64,000 nt of DNA from Phycisphaerales bacterium (GCA_020849615.1 JADLFW010000009.1:243235-307234); one strand, 5' to 3'; shown: positions 1 through 9,474, counted from the stretch's first letter. Translations and numbers: made by a program. Notes: generated from the letters alone by a model not told the origin.

Positions 1-143
1 AGGTGAACGATGTTGGTCTTCTGGCTGGTGAAGAGGTTGTCGAGGCAGATGACATCGTGGCCTTGTGCGACGAGGCGCTCGCAGATGTGAGAGCCCAGGA
101 ACCCCGCCCCGCCGGTCACCAGTATTCGCTTGATGCTGCCCAC
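1..143 (-). CDS. NAD-dependent epimerase/dehydratase, N-terminal fragment
   Basis: Only the first 47 codons lie in the window; the gene continues beyond base 1. The reading begins GTG (bases 143-141) and gives [20 protein letters not shown], the GGxGxxGxH dinucleotide-binding loop of extended short-chain dehydrogenases, followed by an acidic second-strand end (CLDNLFT) that binds the adenosine ribose of NAD. The exact wording is close to UDP-glucuronate decarboxylase (UXS) and dTDP-glucose dehydratase-like sugar-nucleotide enzymes, so a role in cell-surface sugar synthesis is likely. The substrate cannot be told from this fragment. A GAGGAA stretch just upstream supports the GTG start. Confidence 0.85.
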   Translation of the reverse strand, partial: MGSIKRILVTGGAGFLGSHICERLVAQGHDVICLDNLFTSQKTNIVH

Positions 144-239
144 AATTCCTCGCTTGCCGTTTGATACCGGTCGCTCGGCGCGGGCTCGCGCCCCGCCTCT
201 GCGGGAGGATACTCCGTCGCGGGCCGGGCGGCGCACGGT

Positions 240-1046
240 CTACGCCGGCCGCTCCAGCACGGCCCGGGCCGCTCGGGCGTTGGCGGCCAGGTGCTCCGGG
301 GCGATCGTGCCGACCACCACGCTCGAGACTCCGGGCGTGCATAACGCCAGGCTCAAAGCCGCCCGCACCGGATCCTCTCCGGGGGAAGCCTCCTTCACGG
401 CGGCGTGCCCGCTGGCGAGGGCCTTCTTGATCAGGACGCCGGTCCCGGCACGGGCCGCCTCGGCGATCACGGGCCGATCGCCAAGATACCCGGGGTTCAG
501 GGTGAGCATGAGGCAGTCGCAGCGGCCGATCAGGCGGAGGGCGCCGGGGGGCGTCTTGGTCGAGGCGCCGATCGCCCAGATCTTGCCCGCGGTCTTCAAC
601 CGCAGCAGCTCGCCGATGGCGGCATCCATGGCCGGCGCATCTAGTTCGACCCGTCCATCCGAGTGCAGAAGAACGATATCGATGCGATCGGTACGGAGGC
701 GCTTCAGGCTCCGGTCGATGCTCGCGGTGATCGCCGGCGGCGAGAAGTCGAAGGTCGAGAGGCCGCCTGCGAAGCTCTCGCCGACCTTGGTGCAGAGGAC
801 AACCCGGTCGCGAACGCCCGCCAGGAGCCCCCCCAGCCGCGCTTCGCTCTCGCCGTAAGCGGGCGCGGTGTCGAAGAGCGTGATGCCCAGATCCAGAGCG
901 GTTCGAATGAGATCGGCCGCCTGTTCATCTGAAGGAATCTGAAAGGCGCTCGGGTACTTCACCCCCTCGGCCCGCCCGAGCTTCACGGTGCCCAGGCCCA
1001 GCACGCTGACGTGGATGCCGGTGCGTCCCAGCGGCCGGGTCAGCAT
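240..1046 (-). CDS. Aldo/keto reductase
   Basis: 268-residue NAD(P)H-dependent oxidoreductase of the aldo/keto reductase family, a cytoplasmic TIM barrel that reduces carbonyls or oxidises alcohols. It opens with the typical LGRTGIHVSVLGLGTVKLG strand. The catalytic set is visible: Asp and Tyr in LFDTAPAYGESEARLG, Lys in VVLCTKVG and His in IDIVLLHSDG. It is slightly short for the family (usually about 300) but looks complete. The ATG at 1046 is preferred over an in-frame GTG at 1055 because AAGGTGG lies 8 bases before it. It follows a FAD oxidoreductase gene by about 50 bases on the same strand. The substrate is unknown. Confidence 0.9.
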   Translation of the reverse strand: MLTRPLGRTGIHVSVLGLGTVKLGRAEGVKYPSAFQIPSDEQAADLIRTALDLGITLFDTAPAYGESEARLGGLLAGVRDRVVLCTKVGESFAGGLSTFDFSPPAITASIDRSLKRLRTDRIDIVLLHSDGRVELDAPAMDAAIGELLRLKTAGKIWAIGASTKTPPGALRLIGRCDCLMLTLNPGYLGDRPVIAEAARAGTGVLIKKALASGHAAVKEASPGEDPVRAALSLALCTPGVSSVVVGTIAPEHLAANARAARAVLERPA

Positions 1047-1095
1047 GCGGGCCACCTTGCCGTGATGGCGCTCGGGGCGTGATCAGTGGCGCAGG

Positions 1096-2307
1096 TTACG
1101 TCCACACCAGCTCCGGATCGTTCCACGGCGGCTGCGCGACCGGGGGGCGCGGCCAACCCGCGAGATTCTCGCACGCTCCCACGCCCGGCACAACGCCCAG
1201 CTCACGGAGCTGCTCCTGGATCATCCGGGCCGCAATCGGCGCGAGCGCAAGCTTCGTCGGCCAGACCGCGAGCACCCTGCCGAACCGCCGCACCACGGGC
1301 CCGTCGGGCCGGCGCCCGGCTTCCGTCCTGCCCTCTGCGCGGTCGATGCGGAACGCGGACCAGCGGGCCGGGCTGAGGTCGATCCACCCGAGCGTCTCAG
1401 ACAGCTCGCGCTTGGCGAAGTTGATCTGCTCTTCCCGCGACCGGGCCACGCCGGTCTCGGCCACATCGCCGCCGATGTACCAGCACCAGCCGCGAAAAGT
1501 CCGGGCGCTGGTAATCGTGAGCCGGGGCTTGTCGGATCCGGGCCGGGGCAGGTGCGCGAACAGGGGAACCGGCGCGCCATCGGCGATGACCATGTGCAGC
1601 GGGCGCCGCTGCATGATCCCCTCACCGCCAAGCCCTCCGAGCAGGCCTTCGTTGCCCTCGCCGGCGGCGAGAACCACCGCCGAGGCGGTGATGTCGCAGG
1701 CCCGGCCCCCATCACCGCGGAGGCAGACCGTGTTTGAATGTGTGGAGCCAGCCCAGGTCGGCTGCCCGCCGGTCCGGGCGTGCACAACCGGGCCATCGGC
1801 CGCGTCGGCAAGACGCTCGACGAGCGATGAAGCGCTCACCGACAGCTCATCCACTTCCCAGAGCGCGAGCCCCTGCGGAGATTCGCGGAACGCCGGCGGA
1901 TAGTCGGGACGGGCGAGCCTGCGAACCTCAGATCGCATCGACAGCGATGCGCCAACGCCAGTCGCCTTCTCGAGGAAGCCCGAGGCCCAGAGGTGCATCC
2001 GCCGAGACAGGATCTCCGTGCCGCGGAGGTCGATCATCGGAGCGGTTTCGTGCTCGAGCAACCCAAGCGCACCGCGCCAATCGGCCTGCGCCGACGCGAG
2101 CGAGTTCGAAGCCTCCCGCGCGTCTGCCGACAAAGCGTATTTCACTCCTCGGTGGAGGATGCCCTGGGATGCCGCGGTCTGGCCCGCCCCGAGGGCGCGG
2201 GGTTCGCTGAGGATGACGGACCACCCGGATCGCCGCAGGGCGGCGCGGGCCCACAGGCCGGCGACCCCGCCCCCGATGATGAGGACATCAGCCCGGGCCG
2301 AGGTCAC
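1096..2307 (-). CDS. FAD-dependent oxidoreductase (DAO family)
   Basis: 403 residues. The N terminus DVLIIGGGVAGLWAR is a GxGxxG dinucleotide-binding fold, followed by an acidic residue about 20 positions later. This is the pattern of the D-amino-acid oxidase/glycerol-3-phosphate dehydrogenase superfamily. A later ASAVVLAAGEGNEGLL segment resembles the second flavin-contact strand. The GTG start at 2307 overlaps the stop of the LysM gene (GTGA), so the two are translationally coupled. No signal peptide is seen, so it should be cytoplasmic. I cannot assign a substrate; the link with a LysM protein is not a pairing I recognise. Confidence 0.8.
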   Translation of the reverse strand: MTSARADVLIIGGGVAGLWARAALRRSGWSVILSEPRALGAGQTAASQGILHRGVKYALSADAREASNSLASAQADWRGALGLLEHETAPMIDLRGTEILSRRMHLWASGFLEKATGVGASLSMRSEVRRLARPDYPPAFRESPQGLALWEVDELSVSASSLVERLADAADGPVVHARTGGQPTWAGSTHSNTVCLRGDGGRACDITASAVVLAAGEGNEGLLGGLGGEGIMQRRPLHMVIADGAPVPLFAHLPRPGSDKPRLTITSARTFRGWCWYIGGDVAETGVARSREEQINFAKRELSETLGWIDLSPARWSAFRIDRAEGRTEAGRRPDGPVVRRFGRVLAVWPTKLALAPIAARMIQEQLRELGVVPGVGACENLAGWPRPPVAQPPWNDPELVWT

Positions 2308-2972
2308 GACGGCCCGCCCGCCGGCTTGGGAGGGATGGTGAGCTTCTGGCCCTCGCGGATGTCATCGGGACTCTTCAGGACAGCGCGGTTGGCCTCGAAG
2401 ATGAGTTCCGCGTGCTTGACGGTCCCGTAGAACTGTTTCGAAATGGATGAGAGCGTGTCGCCGGACTCGACCTTGTACTCGCGGCTGCCGGCGGCCCGCG
2501 CGGGCGCCGGGCCGGTATCCCTCCCCTGGATGTTCTCCGGGTCCAGGGGGATCCGGATTTCTTCGCCGGCCCGGAGCCGCTGGGGGTCTTTGAGGGGATT
2601 GGCCTTGGCGATGGCGGTTGCGTGACGGCTGGACCCGAGCATCTTGGCGGCGATCGAGTTCAGGCTGTCGCCGGGCTGAACGCGGTACTTCGTAAACTGG
2701 GGTGCCACGGCCTTGGCATCTCCCGCATCGGCGGGCTCGGGGGCTGGGACGGGAGCCTGGGGCTTTGGCGCCGGGACCGGGGTCTGCACGGGCCGAGAAT
2801 CGGCCGGGTTCACGTGCGCCGGCGTGGCGTCGGGCCCGGCTTCGGAGGCGGGCTCGGGGGATGCCCCGTAGGTGATTGGAGGGGGCGCGGGCTCCCAGGC
2901 CCAGTAGACGCCGATCCACAGGACCGCCAGCGCCGCGGACCCCGCGATGACCCTGCCCCATTGGTCGGCCAT
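2304..2972 (-). CDS. Membrane-anchored protein with two LysM domains
   Basis: 222 residues. A single hydrophobic segment at about residues 9-25 (VIAGSAALAVLWIGVYWAW) probably anchors the protein in the inner membrane with the rest in the periplasm. A Pro/Ala-rich linker (about 28-90) is followed by two LysM repeats. The first begins KYRVQPGDSLNSIAAKML (about 95-145) and the second EYKVESGDTLSSISKQFYG (about 165-215). LysM domains bind N-acetylglucosamine in peptidoglycan. The start is supported by GGAGG six bases upstream. No catalytic domain is present, so it may be a peptidoglycan-tethering or scaffold protein. It lies downstream of secDF on the same strand. Confidence 0.85.
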   Translation of the reverse strand: MADQWGRVIAGSAALAVLWIGVYWAWEPAPPPITYGASPEPASEAGPDATPAHVNPADSRPVQTPVPAPKPQAPVPAPEPADAGDAKAVAPQFTKYRVQPGDSLNSIAAKMLGSSRHATAIAKANPLKDPQRLRAGEEIRIPLDPENIQGRDTGPAPARAAGSREYKVESGDTLSSISKQFYGTVKHAELIFEANRAVLKSPDDIREGQKLTIPPKPAGGPS

Positions 2973-3000
2973 GCGTGACCTCCACCCCGGGCCCGTCCGG

Positions 3001-3028
3001 CCCGCCCCTCATTATCGGCCGGGGCGGG
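3001..3028 (-). terminator. GC-rich hairpin between secDF and the LysM gene
   Basis: CCCGCCCC at 3001-3008 and GGGGCGGG at 3021-3028 form a perfect 8-bp stem with a 12-base loop, in the 70-base gap after secDF. No run of T follows, so it is a candidate rho-independent-like terminator or mRNA-end stabiliser only. Confidence 0.35.
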
Positions 3029-3042
3029 GGGCGGCGTGATTC

Positions 3043-6000
3043 CTAGACGCCCGCGGTGAGCGCAGCGGGCTCCTCCTCGGGCTCCTCGGTCTGCCGGCCG
3101 GTGGGCTTGCCCTTCCAGGACTTGTCGTGCCGGCCCGACCAGACCAGGGGCGCGGAGATGGCGATGGAGGAGTAGCTGCCGAAGAACACGCCCAGGGTGA
3201 ACGCGAAGGCGAACCCGCGGACGGCCTCGCCGCCGAAGATGTAGAGGACGATGGATGAGATGAGCGTGGTGCCGTGGGTAATCACGCTGCGGCTCATGGT
3301 CTGGTTGATGCCGTCGTTCACCGCCTCGTAGGTGGCGTAGGGCAGCTTGCCCTTGTTCTCACGGATGCGGTCCAGAATGATGATGGTGTCGTTGAGCGAG
3401 TAGCCCGCGATGGTGAGCAGCGCGGCGATCATGTTGAGGTCGATCTTGAAGGCGATCAGCCCGATGGCGGTGGCGAAGCCGTTGGTCGCCTTGGTGTCGT
3501 AGAGGATCTGGGCCACGGCGATGCAGCCGATGATCGCGAGCACATCGTGGAACAGCGGCAGCGTGGCGGCCAGGGCCCACCGGGCCGCGCCGAACCGCAC
3601 CCACACGTAGACGGTCAGCAGGAAGACCGAGAGGAACACCGAGACGACGGCCTGGGCCTTGAACGTCGCGGCGATCGTCGGGCTGAAGTTGGTGACGCTG
3701 GCCAGCTGCGTCTTGCTCGCGACGGCATCGACGACCAGCTTCCACTCCGCGCCGGCGACGCTGTTGTTCCAGCGCTCCTCGTCGTCGAAGAAGCTGATGT
3801 TCTCGTCGAGCACGAGCACCACGGCCGAGGTGACCGCGTCCTCCGTTCCGCCGATGACTCGCACGTCCATCGCTCTGGAGACCGTCTCGGCCGAGCCGGA
3901 GGCCCGCCTGATCTGCTGCAGGCGGCTCTGCAGGCTCTCCCGCGGGATGGGGGGCTGCAGGTTATCGAGCACGATCGCGACGCCGCCGAAGAAGCCGGAG
4001 ACATCATCGGAGATCGTGGGCCGGTCGATGCTGTCGCCCAGCTTCTTGCTGCTGATGCGGTAGACGGGCGCCTGCCGCCAGTCGGCGATCTCCTGCCCCG
4101 TGAAGGAGATGGCCTCGCGGGTCTCGATCACATCGCTGAACTTGGCGGCGAGCGCGGCCAGCACCACCTTGTCGTCGGCGGCGGGCATCTTCACGGCGAA
4201 CGTGTCGGAGGTGACGAGGTCCTGCCGCGCGTTGATCACCCCCACCTCGGCGTCGGCGAAGGCCACGCGGGCCTTCTCGTCGGGGGATTCCTTCGCCAGC
4301 TCGCGGACCCGCCCGAGCACCTGCTCGCGGGTCATGGTGATGCGGTCGGAACCGTCAGGCTTATCCTTGAACTGGAGCGTGACCTCGGTGCCGCCGCGGA
4401 ACTCCGTGTCCAGCATGGCCGGGCCGCGGTACCAGGCGAGCCCGATCGATCCGATCGACATCACGACGGCGATGGCGAGGAAGACCCAGCGGGGACGCAG
4501 CCAGTCGATGTGCCAGGTGAGCGCCCGCTGGACGGCCGGAACGGCGAGCGGGAGCATGCTGGTGCGCTTCCACCCCAGGTAATCGACGAAGAGCGTGAAG
4601 ATGACGCGGCTGACCAGCAGCGCGGCGAACAGGGTGCCGGCGACGCCGATGCCCAGCGTGATCGCGAAGCCCTTGATCTCCTGCGTGCCGGTGAAGCCCA
4701 GCACCACGCAGATGATCAGGTTGGAGAGGTTGCCGTCGACGATGCTCGCCATCGCCTTGGAGAAACCGAGGCGAACAGCCGTCCGCAGGTCGCGGCCGCG
4801 CATGAACTCCTCGCGCATGCGCTCGTAGATCAGCACGTTGGCGTCGATGCCCACGCCGAAGGTGAGCACGATGCCCGCGATGCCCGGCATCGTGAACGCC
4901 GCCTTGTTCATCGCCATCACGCCCAGAATCGTCAGGGCGTTGGCCAGCAGCGCGATGACCGAGATGACGCCCAGCTGGAAGTAGTACACGACCATGAAGA
5001 CGCTGACGACGATGAAGCAGATGACGCCGGCCTTCAGACCGTCGCGGAGGCGGTCGGCGCCCAGCTCGGGAGAGAGGTTCTGGCGGCTGATGGGTTCGGG
5101 CGAGAGCTTGGCCTGCAGCGACCCCGCGGACAGCACGCGGATGATGTAGCGGATCTCCTCGGCGGAGAAGCGGCCCTCGATCATGCCGCCCGTCGAGATC
5201 GCGCTGTTGAGCACCGGCGCGGTATAGACCTCGTCATCCAGCAGCACCGCCATCTTGTGCTTGACGTGGTCGGCGGTGAGGGCGCCCAGCAGCACAGCGC
5301 CCCGCGCGTTCATCTGGAAGTTGATGGCGGGTCGGCCCAGCTGGTCGCGGCCCTCGAACGCACCCGAGACCGACCAGTTGCCGTCCGCCTGGGTCAGCCG
5401 CGTCGAGCGCGTGTCCCACAGCAGCATGTAGTACGAGCCGTTGTACTCCTCGACGATCGAGTTGTACCGGCTCTGGAAGTACTGCGCCGGGGCCGCCTGC
5501 AGGAACCGCTGGTCCTGCACCGTCTCGTAGAAACTCTCGAGCCGGTTGATCTTGTACCACCGCGCATCGCCCGACCGCACGTTGCGCGGGCCGCGCTCGC
5601 GGAGCTCCTGGCGCAGGCGGGCTTCCTCGGCGTGCTGCCCCGGGTCCACCGCGATACGGAAGCTCAGGACGCCGGCGCCCTTGAGCAGGCGGATCAGCTC
5701 ATCGGCGTCGTCGAGGGAGGTCTTGGATTTCTCGTACGCCTCGTAGCTCGCGACGACCTTGTCGAGCTGGGCCCGGGTCTCCGGGTGGCTCGCCCGCAGC
5801 TTCTCGAGCCCGGCGTCGCGGGGGCTGGGGATGATCACCTGCTGCTTGAGCTCATCGTCGAAGAGCTGCCGGGATTTCTTGGACAGCTGCACGACGGCCC
5901 GCACGTCGTCGGACGAGAGCGCGGTCCGCATGACGGCATCGCGGGCGTCGGTGTAGGCCCGGTCCACGGCGGCCGCCGCATCGAGCAGTTCCTCCAGCCG

Positions 6001-6534
6001 GTCGGCCGGGGCGGCCTCCGCCTTGGCCTTCTCGTAGGCGGCGCGGGTGGCCTGCACCTGGTCCTGGGCCTGGGAGGCCGTGGCGAGCTTGGCGGCCCGG
6101 TCGGCGTCGCCGGCGGCGATCTCATCGATCCGCTGCTGCCGCTCCGCGGCCGGGGATCGCATCAGCTCGTCGAGGCGTGACGGGCTGATGGCGGCCCGGC
6201 CCAGCTTGGAGAGCTCCTCCTCGAAGGCCTTCTTGAGCTTGGCGACCTCCGGGCCCGGCAGCGGCATCGAGATCTCGATGCGGTCGCGGCCGCGCTTGAT
6301 CATGGAGATCTCGTACAGGCCCTCGGGATCGACGCGCTCCTTGAGCACTTCGATGGTGCGTCCGATGATCTCGTCGGGGTTTTCGCCCGCGCGGATCTGC
6401 ACGGAATACACGAGGCTCACGCCGCCGCGCAGGTCCTTGCCGAGCCGGATCTTCTTCTCCGGCGGCACGATCGACCACGTGAAGAGGATCAGCAGAGCGA
6501 TGCAGAGCGCGGCGTTTCGGATCAGGTGTCGCAT
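3043..6534 (-). CDS. secDF: Fused protein translocase subunit SecDF
   Basis: About 1,163 residues; SecD and SecF are one polypeptide. With SecYEG and YajC it uses proton flow to pull exported proteins across the inner membrane. The SecD half has the first membrane helix, then LGKDLRGGVSLVYSV, then a large periplasmic domain and the block TFGVGIDANVLIYERMREE within the first transmembrane bundle. The SecF half has a second EFRGG motif, GYSLNDTIIILDRIRENKGK and the SRSVITHGTTL helix. The P1 region carries a long charged, probably helical insertion (about residues 90-250). The ATG at 6534 is chosen because it directly precedes the membrane helix; an in-frame GTG at 6570 is possible and neither has a clear ribosome site. 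yajC lies 119 bases upstream. Confidence 0.95.
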   Translation of the reverse strand: MRHLIRNAALCIALLILFTWSIVPPEKKIRLGKDLRGGVSLVYSVQIRAGENPDEIIGRTIEVLKERVDPEGLYEISMIKRGRDRIEISMPLPGPEVAKLKKAFEEELSKLGRAAISPSRLDELMRSPAAERQQRIDEIAAGDADRAAKLATASQAQDQVQATRAAYEKAKAEAAPADRLEELLDAAAAVDRAYTDARDAVMRTALSSDDVRAVVQLSKKSRQLFDDELKQQVIIPSPRDAGLEKLRASHPETRAQLDKVVASYEAYEKSKTSLDDADELIRLLKGAGVLSFRIAVDPGQHAEEARLRQELRERGPRNVRSGDARWYKINRLESFYETVQDQRFLQAAPAQYFQSRYNSIVEEYNGSYYMLLWDTRSTRLTQADGNWSVSGAFEGRDQLGRPAINFQMNARGAVLLGALTADHVKHKMAVLLDDEVYTAPVLNSAISTGGMIEGRFSAEEIRYIIRVLSAGSLQAKLSPEPISRQNLSPELGADRLRDGLKAGVICFIVVSVFMVVYYFQLGVISVIALLANALTILGVMAMNKAAFTMPGIAGIVLTFGVGIDANVLIYERMREEFMRGRDLRTAVRLGFSKAMASIVDGNLSNLIICVVLGFTGTQEIKGFAITLGIGVAGTLFAALLVSRVIFTLFVDYLGWKRTSMLPLAVPAVQRALTWHIDWLRPRWVFLAIAVVMSIGSIGLAWYRGPAMLDTEFRGGTEVTLQFKDKPDGSDRITMTREQVLGRVRELAKESPDEKARVAFADAEVGVINARQDLVTSDTFAVKMPAADDKVVLAALAAKFSDVIETREAISFTGQEIADWRQAPVYRISSKKLGDSIDRPTISDDVSGFFGGVAIVLDNLQPPIPRESLQSRLQQIRRASGSAETVSRAMDVRVIGGTEDAVTSAVVLVLDENISFFDDEERWNNSVAGAEWKLVVDAVASKTQLASVTNFSPTIAATFKAQAVVSVFLSVFLLTVYVWVRFGAARWALAATLPLFHDVLAIIGCIAVAQILYDTKATNGFATAIGLIAFKIDLNMIAALLTIAGYSLNDTIIILDRIRENKGKLPYATYEAVNDGINQTMSRSVITHGTTLISSIVLYIFGGEAVRGFAFAFTLGVFFGSYSSIAISAPLVWSGRHDKSWKGKPTGRQTEEPEEEPAALTAGV

Positions 6535-6652
6535 GATGTCGTGCAGTCCAGGGTGCCCGACGGGGCTCACGCCGAGTCAGGGTGGCAAGTGGGTTGTCGC
6601 TCCGGCCGCGGATCCGCGCGGTGCGCGGCCGCAGCGCCGCCGGCTGAGGCGG

Positions 6653-7177
6653 TCAGACCTCGGCCTTCTCGGTCCGGCGGTCCTTGTCTTCGATGACTCC
6701 GTTGACCCGGCCGGGCCGGGCCTCGCGCAGGACCGTCTGGATCGCGCCGCGGCTCACGCGCATGCGGCCTTCATCGAGCCGCAGAACGACCTCGTCGCCG
6801 TCGATATCGGTGATGGTGCCGATGACGCCCCCCAGCGTCTGCACCTTGTCGTGCTTCTTGATCGCCGAAAGCAGGGCTTCACGCCGCTTCTTTTCCTTGC
6901 GCCCGGACATCGAACTGAGGACGATCATGACCACCAGGACCAGCAGCAGCGGAAGCATCATCGAGAGCATCGATGGAGCGCTCTGGGCCTGGCCCGCGCC
7001 GCCCGGGACGGGCCCGGCCGGAGCCGACCCCGTCTGCCCCGCCGGGGCGCCCGGAGCGCCGAGCGGAACCACCTGCTTGTCGCCCGCGGGAGCGGGCGGG
7101 GGCGCTGCCGAGAGCTCGGGGCTGACCTGGCCCACCACCGCGCTGAGAACCCAACCGCCCGATATGGCGTCGTGCAT
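6653..7177 (-). CDS. yajC: Preprotein translocase subunit YajC
   Basis: 174 residues. YajC is the small accessory subunit of the SecDF complex. One membrane helix (MLPLLLVLVVMIVLSSM) is followed by the family signature RKEKKRREALLSAIKKHDKV and QTLGGVIGTITDIDGDEVVL. The protein is longer than usual (about 100) because of a Pro/Ala/Gly-rich N-terminal extension ahead of the helix. The ATG at 7177 is preferred over an upstream start at 7354 because GGAG sits 7 bases before it and the upstream part is arginine-rich shadow sequence. It lies between tgt and secDF, the tgt-yajC-secDF order common in bacteria. Confidence 0.95.
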   Translation of the reverse strand: MHDAISGGWVLSAVVGQVSPELSAAPPPAPAGDKQVVPLGAPGAPAGQTGSAPAGPVPGGAGQAQSAPSMLSMMLPLLLVLVVMIVLSSMSGRKEKKRREALLSAIKKHDKVQTLGGVIGTITDIDGDEVVLRLDEGRMRVSRGAIQTVLREARPGRVNGVIEDKDRRTEKAEV

Positions 7178-7263
7178 ACCTGCTCCAACCGATGCCGATC
7201 GCCCCCGAACGGGCCCCGGCCTGACCTCCGCGGGCCCCCGCGCGGGAGCCCAAGGTCGGAAGT

Positions 7264-8502
7264 TTAGACCGCTGCGGCCGCCAAACCTCTTCCACCGCCT
7301 GATTCGGGAAACCCGGCCGCGGCTGTCGGCCAGCGGGCCACCAGTCCCTCCCACGCCCCGGCGGCGATGGCGCCCCGCACCTCCGCCATGAACCGCTGGA
7401 AATGCCTCAGGTTGTGCAGAGAAACCAGGATCGGGCCGAGCATCTCCCCCACCATGAACAGGTGGCGGAGGTACGCCCGGCCGAACGGTGCGCCCTCCGG
7501 GCTTGCCCAGCCGTGCCGAGATGGAGCGCAGGCCGGGCAGTCGCAGCCGGGCTCAATAGGACGCATGTCCTCGGCGTACACGGCGTTCCGCAGGCGGATC
7601 TGCCCTGTCGAAGTGAACGCGTTGGCGTTCCGCCCGTTGCGGGTAGGCAGAACGCAGTCGAACATGTCGACCCCCGCCAGGACCGCCGCCAGCAAGTCCC
7701 GCTCGTAGCCCACCCCCATGAGGTAGCGGGGTTTGAGGTCGGGCATCAGGGGCGCGGTGTGCCGGACGACGCGGGCGATGTCGTCACTCGACTCCCCCAC
7801 CGCCACCCCCCCGATGGCGTAGCCCGGTAGTTCGACATTGCAGACTTGCGCAACGGAATGGGCCCGGCGCTCCAGGTCCGTGCCGCCCTGCACGATCCCG
7901 AACAGGGCGCGGTCGGCCGAATGGGTGTGCGAATCGCGGCAACGCTCGAGCCAGCGGATAGTTCGCTCGTTGGCGATGCGCAGGCGCTCGGCGTGATCGA
8001 CGGCCCGCCGCGCCGCGCCGCTCTCCTCGCCGGGTGATTCCGCCGGAGGGCAGTCATCCAGCGCCATGATGATGTCGGCGCCGAGCTGATTCTGAACTTC
8101 CATCGCCCGCTCGGGCGTGAGCCGGACGGTGCTGCCATCCACCACGGACTTGAACGTCACCCCATCATCATCCACCTTGTTGGTGTCGGCGAGAGAGAAG
8201 GCCTGGAACCCGCCGGAATCGGTCAGGATCGGGCCATCCCAGTTCATGAACCGGTGCACACCGCCCAGCCGATGGATCAACTCCGAGCCGGGCCGGAGCA
8301 TCAGGTGGTACGTGTTGTTCAGGACGATCTGAGCGCCGAACTGCCTTACCAGGTGCGGCAACACCCCCTTGATCGACGCCCGCGTCCCGACAGGCATGAA
8401 CGCGGGCGTTTCAAAGTCTCCGTGCGGCGTCCCGACCCGGCCTAGCCGGGCCTGGGTGCGGGGGCAGCGGGCCAGAATGTCAAACTGGATCGGTCCGGGC
8501 AT
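7264..8502 (-). CDS. tgt: Queuine tRNA-ribosyltransferase
   Basis: 412 residues. It swaps guanine-34 in the anticodon of Asp, Asn, His and Tyr tRNAs for the queuosine precursor preQ1. Visible motifs are LTDSGGFQAFSL with the proton-acceptor Asp, FGIVQGGTDLERR in the substrate pocket, GVDMFDCVLPTRNGRNA with the nucleophilic Asp, and the zinc ligands in CDCPAC plus the His of AYLRHL. The start ATG at 8502 gives the usual N terminus (IQFDILARCPRTQARLG); the open frame runs further upstream without family similarity. A QueD-like gene lies far away at 61.8 kb in this window. Confidence 0.95.
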   Translation of the reverse strand: MPGPIQFDILARCPRTQARLGRVGTPHGDFETPAFMPVGTRASIKGVLPHLVRQFGAQIVLNNTYHLMLRPGSELIHRLGGVHRFMNWDGPILTDSGGFQAFSLADTNKVDDDGVTFKSVVDGSTVRLTPERAMEVQNQLGADIIMALDDCPPAESPGEESGAARRAVDHAERLRIANERTIRWLERCRDSHTHSADRALFGIVQGGTDLERRAHSVAQVCNVELPGYAIGGVAVGESSDDIARVVRHTAPLMPDLKPRYLMGVGYERDLLAAVLAGVDMFDCVLPTRNGRNANAFTSTGQIRLRNAVYAEDMRPIEPGCDCPACAPSRHGWASPEGAPFGRAYLRHLFMVGEMLGPILVSLHNLRHFQRFMAEVRGAIAAGAWEGLVARWPTAAAGFPESGGGRGLAAAAV

Positions 8503-8559
8503 CCCGCCAGAAGGGTACCGTGCCGGGCCGGGGTCGCCCGCCGTCCCCAAGCCCTCCGT

Positions 8560-9474
8560 TCAGCCGGCGCTGCGCCTCTGCTCGCTGGCCCGGGCCAGCG
8601 TCTTGCGCTCACGCTCGGTCAGGCTGTGAACGCCCTGCTCGTGGACCTTGGCGAGGATCCGGTCGATCTCGGCGTCATCCGGGCCCGCCGCAGCGATCCG
8701 GGTGGGCCGCGCGGGAGACTTCTTGGGCCGGCGGGAGAAGTCATCGAAGAAGTCGCGCAGGAGGTGCGACCGGCGGATGAAGAAGTACCCCGCGATCGCC
8801 CCGCCGACGTGGGCGGCATCGCCGCCCGCGTTGTTGCCGCCGATCATCAGGTTGAACGCCGCGACCGCCAGGTAGACGTAGGCCAGCGTCCGCATCCGCA
8901 GCGAAACCGGGGGGAAGATGAGCTGGATCTGGCTGTCGGGCGCGATGTACGCGCACGCCATAATGACGCCGAAAACGCCCGCGGAGGCGCCGACCAGCGG
9001 CGTCTGCCAGTTGTTGATCACCACGAACGGCACATCCACGCCCATCGCGTGCGTGGCCGAACCGAGCATGTTCAGAACAAGGTACATCAGGCCGCCGAAG
9101 ATGCCGCAGACCAGGTAGAACGCGGCGTACTTCTTCCGGCCCAGGTACTCCTCGACAATGCTGCCGAAAACCCACAAGCCCAGCATGTTGAAGAAGACGT
9201 GGTTGAGGCTGGCGTGCAGGAACTGGAAGGTCAGAAGCCGCCAGACCTCGAGGTACACGTACCCGCCCTTGTTATGCCCGAAGATGTAGAACGTCGAAAA
9301 GTGGCCCCGCTCGTTGGACCAGACATAGAACTGCGGCCAGGCGGCCTGCAGCAGGAACACCGCGACGTTGATGATGATGATCCAGCTGTTGACCGACAGC
9401 ATCCGGAAGGAGCCGATGCCCCCGCCGCCCCGCGACCGGGGCTCACTCGCGTACGGTCGGTCGTAGATCCCCAT
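8560..9474 (-). CDS. Rhomboid family intramembrane serine protease
   Basis: 304 residues with about six hydrophobic segments between residues 25 and 215. Rhomboids cut transmembrane proteins inside the membrane. The catalytic Ser is in LVGASAGVFGVI and the partner His in AAHVGGAIAGYFF; the conserved NHVFFNMLGLWVFG helix supplies the oxyanion His/Asn. An arginine/alanine-rich soluble C-terminal tail follows (RRPKKSPARPTR onward). The ATG at 9474 gives MGIYDRPYA, a common start in this family; an upstream in-frame ATG at 9501 is possible. Its substrate is unknown. Confidence 0.93.
   Translation of the reverse strand: MGIYDRPYASEPRSRGGGGIGSFRMLSVNSWIIIINVAVFLLQAAWPQFYVWSNERGHFSTFYIFGHNKGGYVYLEVWRLLTFQFLHASLNHVFFNMLGLWVFGSIVEEYLGRKKYAAFYLVCGIFGGLMYLVLNMLGSATHAMGVDVPFVVINNWQTPLVGASAGVFGVIMACAYIAPDSQIQLIFPPVSLRMRTLAYVYLAVAAFNLMIGGNNAGGDAAHVGGAIAGYFFIRRSHLLRDFFDDFSRRPKKSPARPTRIAAAGPDDAEIDRILAKVHEQGVHSLTERERKTLARASEQRRSAG

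Noticed and set aside
3274..6180. Antisense 968-codon frame opposite secDF
   Set aside because: Codon boundaries match secDF exactly; His/Asp/Gly/Glu-rich with no motif.
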